The notes under the pieces are model-generated. The model saw only the letters and a program-made list of their open reading frames with translations. It had not been told where the DNA came from and made no database searches. A DNA stretch of 46,466 bases from a virus. The stretch is from positions 1-46,466 of the IMG/VR virus record IMGVR_UViG_3300031521_000109; one strand, given 5' to 3'. Positions within the stretch are counted from its first letter, which is position 1; each line of letters opens with the position of its first letter. Made by a program: the position numbers and the translations under genes. Below are positions 40,961 through 46,466 of the stretch, piece by piece.

Positions 40961-41911
40961 TTAACTTAATTTTTTTAATGTTTCATAATTATCAACAAAG
41001 TACATATGCTCACAGTAGCTTTCATCAATAAATTCTTGTATATTCTTGTGTGTTAGTTCCAAGTCTGATTCCAAGAATCCCGATTTTATAGTTTTATTAT
41101 ATAAAATTGAAATAATGATCATAAAAATACTAGACAACCCATCTGTTATTATTATCTCAGGCAACTTGTCGTAATTTATGTTACCTTCAAATGGTTTTAT
41201 TATTGGCTTCAAATGTTCATCTTTAAATGTTGAATCTAATAATAGAATCTTTAAAGATAATTTAACGGAAAGCCAAATTATCCTTTCATCCAAATTTGCT
41301 AAACTATTATGATATTTTATGGGGTATTTTTTGAATTCTTGTGCTGTGAAATTAGTTATACAATTATAATAATACTTGTATAAATCATTAACCACAAACT
41401 TTTCCTTTTCCTTTTCCTTTATTCTAATTGATATCACGGTGTTTTTATCTTTGTTTATTATCTTGAATCCAAAGATGGCGGATTGTGAATTGAAAGGAAT
41501 ATTTGTTGAATTATAGAGATATGATTTTATTTCAGGATATGTACTCAAAGTAGCCTCATTAAATGTACAGCGACGTATAGGAATATATCCTAATTCCAAC
41601 AACATATCATCAAAGCCTGCATTGTTATGAATATTATCAACAAATATTCTACCTTCAACTGAAATCATAAAGGTATTTTTAATTATATGTTTAATGCGTA
41701 ATGATTCAATATACAACTTGTCTATATGTTTGTTTAGAAGCCTGTTAACAAGATTAACCTTTTGTTGTTTGTATAATATTTCACCATTTTTAATTTGTAA
41801 TTTATAGCCGAATATCAACGGTTGCATAGAATTAGAACTATTATTAAAAATATTATTCCACTCTTTTACAGATATTTCCTCTATCTTTTGGTAATAATCA
41901 TGTTCTATCAT
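40961..41911 (-). CDS. Hypothetical protein (316 aa)
   Basis: Unrecognised 316-residue protein. Alternating strands and helices with a Lys/Glu-rich stretch (IRIKEKEKEKFVV), and a hydrophobic helix SSIFMIIISILYN (about 268-280) that could be a buried helix rather than a membrane span. No metal or nucleotide motif. Same unit as the primase and the two small genes. Confidence 0.55.
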   Translation of the reverse strand: MIEHDYYQKIEEISVKEWNNIFNNSSNSMQPLIFGYKLQIKNGEILYKQQKVNLVNRLLNKHIDKLYIESLRIKHIIKNTFMISVEGRIFVDNIHNNAGFDDMLLELGYIPIRRCTFNEATLSTYPEIKSYLYNSTNIPFNSQSAIFGFKIINKDKNTVISIRIKEKEKEKFVVNDLYKYYYNCITNFTAQEFKKYPIKYHNSLANLDERIIWLSVKLSLKILLLDSTFKDEHLKPIIKPFEGNINYDKLPEIIITDGLSSIFMIIISILYNKTIKSGFLESDLELTHKNIQEFIDESYCEHMYFVDNYETLKKLS

Positions 41912-41917
41912 AAAATT

Positions 41918-42508
41918 TTATATATATTGAATTTTTACTATATTTTTGATTGGAATTATGTTATCTTTGTAGTACAGTCCATCTTGTAAATTTGAATCTG
42001 AAAGGCTCTGCTCAAATAAATTTCTTTCAACCTTTATCAAATCAGATTTTTTAATGTAAAGTTCTACAACACAAACATTTATACATTTAGGCAATGGATT
42101 TGTTTCATAAAGCCCCCCGTGATTCCTTGAGAAAATTCCTTGAGAAAATATTTGGAGTATATGATCTTTAGCCTCTTTTGGTAGTATCAAATAATATTGC
42201 TTAATATGTTTGTCTTTAGGCATATGCAAATCATTTTCAACAGTATTTATTTTACCATCGAAAAAATGATGAAACTCTCGATAGTCCTCAGTATACAACA
42301 CCTTTGATAATGTAGTAGCTTTCCGCCTGATAGTTTCAGATGATAGTTTTCCCTTTTGGAAATCATCATACAATTTGTCTACCCTTTGTTTGGTATTGGC
42401 AGAACATTTTATTGTTCTGCCATTTATTTTATCCAACAACATTCCAAATAAATAAATTTGTTTTTCTGATGATGTTGTTACTCTTCCATCTTTATTAAGA
42501 GTTGTCAT
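41918..42508 (-). CDS. Hypothetical protein (196 aa)
   Basis: A 196-residue protein: a helical, basic N-terminal half (CSANTKQRVDKLYDDFQKGKLSSETIRRK) and a beta-rich C-terminal half (KQYYLILPKEAKDHIL, NVCVVELYIKKSDLI, NIIPIKNIVKIQYI). No function recognised. It starts 23 bp from the 46-bp dispersed element, so its mRNA leader contains that element. Confidence 0.55.
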   Translation of the reverse strand: MTTLNKDGRVTTSSEKQIYLFGMLLDKINGRTIKCSANTKQRVDKLYDDFQKGKLSSETIRRKATTLSKVLYTEDYREFHHFFDGKINTVENDLHMPKDKHIKQYYLILPKEAKDHILQIFSQGIFSRNHGGLYETNPLPKCINVCVVELYIKKSDLIKVERNLFEQSLSDSNLQDGLYYKDNIIPIKNIVKIQYI

Positions 42509-42531
42509 ATATTGGTGCTTTGTATTTATTC

Positions 42532-42577
42532 TACTGCAGACGATGTACTTTCCTTCAACTTAAATCATTTTGGTGGT
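42532..42577. repeat. 46-bp dispersed element, copy 2
   Basis: Begins TACTGCAGACGATGTACTTT and is 38/46 identical to 31334-31379. Here it fills the 78-bp gap between two minus-strand genes, ending near the stop of the HD gene. The two copies have the same plus-strand orientation although the local transcripts are organised differently. Confidence 0.6.
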
Positions 42578-42586
42578 ACTAAAACA

Positions 42587-43504
42587 TTATAAATGTGCTT
42601 GAATATGTTCTTTTGGCTTGTGGCTACCTGATTCACAAAGACATTCCTTACTATCATATTCATTACCTAAGAAATCCAATAGATAAAATTGAGTTAAAAA
42701 TGCGTTTTCAGCCTCTTGAGGTTGCATTGTTTTAATCCCACCTGTGATTTTATCTATCCTTTCTGACAGTGCACGTGACAAAAGAGTTTCAAATTCTAAA
42801 TTACAAGTCTGAACATCAATATGTTTAATTATAGGACTGTGTAAATATTCCTCAACACCAAAGTGTTCAAACAAATGTCGTTCTATATTCTCTTCAAATT
42901 TAGAATATGGTGAATTTTTGTCAAATTCTTTTTTGACTGTATATAACATATCATTTAAAAAAGCCTCAGAGCCATCATGTATAAGACCCGCCATAGCCAA
43001 TTTTATGTTACCATAATTAAGTAATAAAGCTTTGGAAACCTCTACTGAGTGCTCGGCAACCGAAAAAAATTTTGATGTATTGCCCGCATAACGACATATT
43101 TTAGATAGGTTAGATGCTATCATGTTAATATCTACATTTATTGTTCTTACATCAAACAAATCGTAGCTATCACCATCTTTACATATTGTTATACCCTTTT
43201 TAAGATATTCACGGTTTGTGTTATGGAGAGATTTTATATTTCCAATTAACCCCATTTCTTTTAATACCTCAAAACTAAACATGGAATCATCTGATTGTTT
43301 TGTGTTAGTAGCTTTAACATTTGGTGATGAATTCAACAATGATTCATTGTTGGGTGGTGTTAATTTTTCGTTTAATTCAGGATTCTCCTTTTGAAATTTC
43401 TTTAATTTTGTTTTATCCTCAGGTTGTAACTTTATAACATTATCCTCGGAAAGTGAATTAGCATTATTATTCATATAGTTATTATTTAATTGATTGGATT
43501 TCAA
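42587..43504 (-). CDS. HD-domain phosphohydrolase (YfbR-like nucleotidase)
   Basis: A 305-residue protein. The N-terminal ~80 residues are Asn/Ser/Lys-rich and probably disordered. From about 115 the HD fold appears: NLSKICRYAG (132-141), FSVAEHSVEVSKALL (147-161) with His152, and AMAGLIHDGSEAFLNDM (170-186) with His176/Asp177, Glu180 and Asp185. This is the arrangement of YfbR-type 5'-deoxynucleotidases, which dephosphorylate dNMPs. In a phage with thyX and methyltransferases it would tune deoxynucleotide pools. The ATG at 43504 overlaps the previous gene by 23 bp; the ATG at 43474 is an alternative start that avoids this. Confidence 0.8.
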   Translation of the reverse strand: MKSNQLNNNYMNNNANSLSEDNVIKLQPEDKTKLKKFQKENPELNEKLTPPNNESLLNSSPNVKATNTKQSDDSMFSFEVLKEMGLIGNIKSLHNTNREYLKKGITICKDGDSYDLFDVRTINVDINMIASNLSKICRYAGNTSKFFSVAEHSVEVSKALLLNYGNIKLAMAGLIHDGSEAFLNDMLYTVKKEFDKNSPYSKFEENIERHLFEHFGVEEYLHSPIIKHIDVQTCNLEFETLLSRALSERIDKITGGIKTMQPQEAENAFLTQFYLLDFLGNEYDSKECLCESGSHKPKEHIQAHL

Positions 43505-43850
43505 ATTTTATTGCAAGTATAACCTCTTGTAATACTTTTTCAAACATATCATCATCTACACAACAATTATAATTTTTTTCTATAAACAATTTTATCTTAC
43601 TTAAAAATGCAGAATTTTCAATTATATCATCATATGTCTTAATTAATCCCAAACTGCTAATTTTGGTATTAACAAAGTAATCAAATTGCACATATAAAAT
43701 TGATAAATTATAAAGGCTGTTGATTTTTTCTTCGCTGTAGTCTATAAAACCTTTTTTGTTACTTAACAAGTTTTTGGTAATGCCAAAAATTATTGAATTT
43801 ATTATGTTTATATCAATGCTACCCATACCGCTTTTTGATTTTATATTCAT
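43482..43850 (-). CDS. Hypothetical protein (122 aa)
   Basis: Helical protein, MNIKSKSGMGSIDINIINSI onwards, unrecognised. I place the start at ATG 43850. A frame extension to ATG 43907 exists, but that codon lies inside a perfect terminator palindrome (43876-43909), so it is unlikely to be used. The gene probably has its own promoter in the A/T-rich stretch 43851-43875. Confidence 0.6.
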   Translation of the reverse strand: MNIKSKSGMGSIDINIINSIIFGITKNLLSNKKGFIDYSEEKINSLYNLSILYVQFDYFVNTKISSLGLIKTYDDIIENSAFLSKIKLFIEKNYNCCVDDDMFEKVLQEVILAIKFEIQSIK

Positions 43851-43875
43851 ATCAATATTAATATACTCATATACA

Positions 43876-43909
43876 AAATGCCGATGATAAATATTTATCA
43901 TCGGCATTT
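43876..43909. terminator. Perfect palindromic terminator
   Basis: AAATGCCGATGATAAAT is followed directly by its exact inverse (34 nt in all). On the minus strand it comes right after the stop of the gene ending at 43913 and carries T-rich sequence on both sides. Confidence 0.85.
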
Positions 43910-43912
43910 AAT

Positions 43913-44269
43913 TTAGTTAATCTGATTTCCGAAAGAGTCAATACCCTTTGGTAAATATGATTGGAAGTCATTTTTATAACCTGAATCACCATTTTCTTGC
44001 TCAGCTTTTTCCTTTTCAGCTTGTTCAAACTTTTGTTGTTCTCTATCTTGCCATAGCTTGAATATATCCATCACGTCTGTATAAGGTAGTAAGGTTATAT
44101 CTTGGTATGACACCACACCATTTATTATCAGCTCATTTTGTATTTTAGAAAAATTCGTTAACGATATCGTTAGAAGAGAAAGCAAATCTCCATCCTTGAA
44201 ATCGAATTGGTGCAGATACCTCCCTACTGCATCCCTGACAATTGTATTTAATAGTAGGTTTAATTCCAA
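43913..44269 (-). CDS. Hypothetical protein overlapping the gp26/gp51-like gene
   Basis: A 118-residue frame whose first 125 bp overlap the 3' end of the 321-residue gene in another reading frame. The C-terminal half (LPYTDVMDIFKLWQDREQQKFEQ, then Glu/Lys-rich) looks like a real helical protein; the N-terminal third (LLNTIVRDAVGRYLHQFDFKDGDLL) may or may not be translated. A TTG near 44185 could start it with less overlap. T4-type phages and lambda both have overlapping tail-assembly chaperone gene pairs at similar spots. Joining the two frames would need a +1 (or -2) shift. Confidence 0.55.
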   Translation of the reverse strand: MELNLLLNTIVRDAVGRYLHQFDFKDGDLLSLLTISLTNFSKIQNELIINGVVSYQDITLLPYTDVMDIFKLWQDREQQKFEQAEKEKAEQENGDSGYKNDFQSYLPKGIDSFGNQIN

Positions 44270-45110
44270 CTTTCAGTCTATCAATAACCTCAATAGCCAA
44301 ATTGTATTTGTCCAAAGTCCATTTTTCAGTTATGTTACTTACCATTTTTTCAAGTATCTCATAATCAGTGATAAGACCACATTTTGGTGTTGAATACATT
44401 ACAAGGTTCAAGTTGGTTGTGTTGTAATATCCACCATCGCCCGATTGTTTTTCTATTTCCTTGTCTTTCATATATTCAGTAATGATTTCTGTAGTACCAA
44501 GGCTTGGAACGTAAATTTTTAACGGTGATTCAAATCTTGTAGACTCAAAAACAAAACATCTTTCCTGATCATTATAATATTTCATTAATTGATCTTGTAT
44601 GTTGTAATACCCAAGAGTATGTTTCTCTATTATTCTTTCGTTCTCAAAATTACAGTATGGGCATTTAGACTTTGAGGTTAAATTGCTTTCCCGTTGATCA
44701 AATTTTTTGGTTCTGTCACGTATAATAAGGAATAGGTAAATTTTATCGTACTCAGACAAATCTCGATAACCCAATTTTTCCCCATGTAATGACACCAAAA
44801 GACCTGAATTAAGAACATTGGCAAAAGACTTACCAACATCAAAAAAATTCTCTTCATCCATAGATGAAAAAAGTTTTATTTCGGGTGTTGAAAGTGAACG
44901 TACACTTATCTCAATATCTTTAGGATAGAAGAACCCTTTACTAGGTAGTTCATCAATTTTAATCGGTATATGCAACGTTGGTATACCATCATTTGCTTTC
45001 GGTTTTGGCTTGCTTTTAGAAAAATTTTGGATATCTTCTATTATATTTTCCTCACCAAGCAATGCCTTTCTTGCGACCTCTTCTGAAATTTTGTTGTTGT
45101 TATCTGCCAT
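44145..45110 (-). CDS. T4 gp26/gp51-like baseplate hub assembly protein
   Basis: A 321-residue protein with IDELPSKGFFYPKDIEISVRSLSTPEIKLFSS (about 52-83): the LPSxGxxYP...I-x-V-R-x-L-x-x-x-E pattern of the T4 baseplate hub assembly family (gp26/gp51, PF12322 from memory). Two Cys pairs (Cys150/Cys153 in CPYC and Cys291/Cys294 in CQGC) suggest a zinc site, as in other members. Such proteins chaperone or form the central hub. The 3' end overlaps the next gene by 125 bp. Confidence 0.6.
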   Translation of the reverse strand: MADNNNKISEEVARKALLGEENIIEDIQNFSKSKPKPKANDGIPTLHIPIKIDELPSKGFFYPKDIEISVRSLSTPEIKLFSSMDEENFFDVGKSFANVLNSGLLVSLHGEKLGYRDLSEYDKIYLFLIIRDRTKKFDQRESNLTSKSKCPYCNFENERIIEKHTLGYYNIQDQLMKYYNDQERCFVFESTRFESPLKIYVPSLGTTEIITEYMKDKEIEKQSGDGGYYNTTNLNLVMYSTPKCGLITDYEILEKMVSNITEKWTLDKYNLAIEVIDRLKVGIKPTIKYNCQGCSREVSAPIRFQGWRFAFSSNDIVNEFF

Positions 45111-45157
45111 ATAGCTTTAATTTTAAAATTTTATAATTATCGTTTTAATATGTAATC

Positions 45158-45181
45158 AATGGCTTAAAATTTTAAGCCATT
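45158..45181. terminator. Palindromic hairpin between small virion genes and the hub gene
   Basis: AATGGCTTAAAA (45158-45169) is directly followed by its exact inverse (45170-45181). It sits after the minus-strand frame ending at 45203 and before the start at 45110; ATTTTAAT follows on the plus strand. Confidence 0.7.
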
Positions 45182-45202
45182 AATTTTAATAATATTTGCT
45201 CA

Positions 45203-45391
45203 TTATAAAATTTGAGCAGGGTTGAGCATCGGATTACCATTTACCACAGCATTAGTATTAAGTACCACAGATATATTAGTTACTAAACCATTAGCATAAT
45301 ACGAAATACTTGACAGCACCAAATCATGGAAAGGGTTAGCATTTGAATTGTGTTGGTAAAATATTATTTGCATATATAATGCCATTACCAC
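45203..45391 (-). CDS. Hypothetical frame, possibly the 3' part of a frameshifted gene
   Basis: A 62-codon frame starting at GTG 45391. The C-terminal ~45 residues (ANPFHDLVLSSISYYANGLV, then TNISVVLNTNAVVNGN) look like a genuine protein, whereas the first ~15 (MVMALYMQIIFYQ) are the shadow of the overlapping gene 45336-45503. A single base change of phase near 45345-45360 would join the two into one ~105-residue protein. Either a real frameshift, a sequencing error or coupled genes. Confidence 0.45.
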   Translation of the reverse strand: MVMALYMQIIFYQHNSNANPFHDLVLSSISYYANGLVTNISVVLNTNAVVNGNPMLNPAQIL

Positions 45392-45503
45392 GAATTAGCA
45401 CATTTCCTGTTTTTGGGTCGGTATATTCACTGCATGTTCCTGATGGTACTCCTGAATAATGACCAATTACCCATTTTCCGTTAGTTTTTTTGTAGAAATC
45501 CAT
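45336..45503 (-). CDS. Small hypothetical protein (55 aa), likely virion-related
   Basis: A 56-codon frame from ATG 45503: MDFYKKTNGKWVIGHYSGVP onwards, with a SEYTDPKTGNVLIRGNGIIY segment and a TAA stop at 45336. The opening (a W-V-I-G-x-Y/H pattern) looks like a small tail-fibre or baseplate appendage protein. The leader ATTATTTGATAT before the ATG fits local starts. See the 45203-45391 frame for the possible continuation. Confidence 0.5.
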   Translation of the reverse strand: MDFYKKTNGKWVIGHYSGVPSGTCSEYTDPKTGNVLIRGNGIIYANNILPTQFKC

Positions 45504-45541
45504 ATATCAAATAATTATTTAATAATGTATTAAAACAATTA

Positions 45542-45751
45542 TCAACTGATTATTTGATATATCATTGTTGCTACCTCGGCTTTATCACAGCTTATACCAA
45601 TACTTGAAATGTTTGGATGAAAGAAGTTTTTAGGTGGAACAACGCCATAATCTTGTGTTATTCCAATTGAATAAATTTTACTTTTAATTCTATTTACAGG
45701 TGGAACAATTCCAGTGTCTAAAGCAATTCCTATTGAGTTTATTCGTATCAT
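45542..45751 (-). CDS. Small triple-repeat protein (69 aa)
   Basis: The protein is three copies of a ~21-residue unit: NSIGIALDTGIVPPVNR, YSIGITQDYGVVPPKNF, and SSIGISCDKAEVATMIY, with SIGI fully conserved and D-x-G-[IV]-VPP in the first two. Likely three beta-hairpins forming a small trimer-like or decoration fold. It lies 2 bp from the gene at 45754, so the two are coupled. A structural, fibre-associated role is an inference from the neighbourhood. Confidence 0.55.
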   Translation of the reverse strand: MIRINSIGIALDTGIVPPVNRIKSKIYSIGITQDYGVVPPKNFFHPNISSIGISCDKAEVATMIYQIIS

Positions 45752-45753
45752 AA

Positions 45754-46461
45754 TTATTGATCGTAATCCGCATTAAAATGAGCATTCAATTCTACACGCA
45801 TAAATTTAAGTACAGGAATCTTATAATAGTAATTCTCAGTATCATTAGCAAGTGTTACAAATTCCTGATCTGCATTAGTTACAGCCCAATTATCATAATA
45901 TGCAATTTTATCATTCACCACTTCACTGAATAACACAGGTTTATCAATATTTGCACCTATCTTGTGATATAACATTTGCGTGTTACCAAACAGAGGAGAA
46001 GAATATCTTGGAAAATCAACTGCTGGAGTATCCATATCATCAAATGGAAGTATCTCAATACTTTCCAAGGGAGATGCTAAAACTTTTTTTACGTTAGTTC
46101 CAGAGCCTGAATTTAAGAGTGTAAAATTGAGAACCGAAGTTCCTGTCTTAAAAAAATAATCAGGAAGATATTGAATACCATTAAAAATTACAGCAGAATA
46201 GATATCTCTGTTCAAATTACATACTTTATAAATCGTGTTAGGTTCTAAAGTATCAGTAGGAAATAATGACGTAGGATTCATAAGATTCTGATGTTTACCA
46301 AAATAATATCCAAACGCAGAACCATCATCACTTTGAACATTACTTCCGTTATACTTAACTCCGTTAGGAATATTAACGGTATTAGAAGTACAACGATTCC
46401 ATATTTGATTAGACGTAGTGTCAAATTCAATAGACTTAACTCCACTAATCATTTTACGCAT
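45754..46461 (-). CDS. Probable virion protein (235 aa); 5' end may lie outside the window
   Basis: A 235-residue beta-rich, Asn/Tyr/Asp-rich protein (MISGVKSIEFDTTSNQIW onwards, TLEPNTIYKVCNLNRDIYSAVIFNG, YYYKIPVLKFMRVELNAHF) with the look of tail-fibre, spike or appendage domains and no enzyme motif. The ATG at 46461 is only 5 bases from the window edge and the preceding codon is open, so a longer N-terminus cannot be excluded; ATG at codon 4 is also possible. First gene of a small set of appendage-like genes (45203-46461). Confidence 0.5.
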   Translation of the reverse strand: MRKMISGVKSIEFDTTSNQIWNRCTSNTVNIPNGVKYNGSNVQSDDGSAFGYYFGKHQNLMNPTSLFPTDTLEPNTIYKVCNLNRDIYSAVIFNGIQYLPDYFFKTGTSVLNFTLLNSGSGTNVKKVLASPLESIEILPFDDMDTPAVDFPRYSSPLFGNTQMLYHKIGANIDKPVLFSEVVNDKIAYYDNWAVTNADQEFVTLANDTENYYYKIPVLKFMRVELNAHFNADYDQ

Positions 46462-46466
46462 TAATA

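Noticed and set aside
43851-43907. Longer start of the 122-aa gene at ATG 43907
   Set aside because: That ATG is inside a perfect terminator palindrome of the upstream gene; ATG 43850 is more plausible.
1-46466. Alternative genetic code (stop reassignment as in some Bacteroidota phages)
   Set aside because: Genes end naturally with TAA, TAG and TGA and long frames have no recurring internal TAG or TGA.
1-46466. tRNA, terminase, portal, integrase or IS element
   Set aside because: No cloverleaf-like sequence, no terminase or portal motifs, no transposase or integrase catalytic pattern could be supported by reading the sequence.

Overview
The window is part of the genome of a large, AT-rich, T4-like contractile-tailed phage (myovirus), most likely infecting a member of the Bacteroidota. 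The phage call rests on a prohead protease/scaffold, a gp23-type major capsid protein, a ~1020-residue tail sheath, an OB-fold baseplate spike and several baseplate-like proteins. It also rests on a T4-style replication set: RNase H/FEN exonuclease, clamp loader with SRC motif, TOPRIM primase, UvrD-like helicase and RuvC-like resolvase. The host guess rests on gene starts that lack a Shine-Dalgarno sequence and follow A/T-rich leaders such as TTTTAATTATG, and on several conserved hypothetical families that I associate with Bacteroidota phages. The standard code fits: TAA, TAG and TGA all end genes.

Layout. 1-5988 (minus): 3' part of thyX, a tiny lipoprotein, a cluster of small hypothetical genes including LPQPS-type paralogs, and the T4-RNase H-like exonuclease. 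6077-18517 (mostly plus): a 1144-residue tail/baseplate protein, RuvC-like resolvase, a gp25-like gene on the opposite strand, small unknowns, an ABC-ATPase/GNAT fusion, a 697-residue structural protein, a cysteine-triplet repeat protein, a deoxyribosyltransferase-like protein and a D12-class (Dam-type) adenine methyltransferase. 18507-23099 (minus): PD-(D/E)XK-like protein, clamp loader ATPase, HNH protein, a DNA methyltransferase fused to a DUF4326-like domain, and a zinc-finger protein resembling a truncated homing endonuclease. 23267-31309 (plus): head and sheath module. 31446-38227 (minus): lysis pair, baseplate spike and tail-tube-like genes, unknowns and UvrD-like helicase. 38483-39271 (plus): degenerate homing-endonuclease-like gene. 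39268-46461 (minus): primase, unknowns, HD phosphohydrolase, a gp26/gp51-like baseplate gene overlapping its neighbour, and virion-like small genes.

How the parts work together. The protease-scaffold protein carries at least a dozen [I/V/L]-x-E-[S/G] tetrapeptides, seven of them [IV]-N-E-S, and the capsid protein carries two such sites near its N-terminus. This suggests self-processing head maturation as in T4. Three DNA-modification candidates (ABC-GNAT fusion, Dam-type enzyme, methyltransferase-DUF4326 fusion) and a PD-(D/E)XK-like protein lie within about 10 kb and could serve modification or restriction evasion. Transcription units are separated by long perfect hairpins. One hairpin is built from the overlapping coding ends of two convergent genes.

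Most unusual items: the duplicated ~121-bp leader with clustered TGACA/TGTCA half-sites on either side of the helicase block; a 46-bp element present twice 11 kb apart; the ABC-GNAT fusion; the C-x-[N/D] triplet protein; and the repeated cleavage-like sites of the protease-scaffold. No tRNA, CRISPR array, IS element, terminase or portal gene was recognised.
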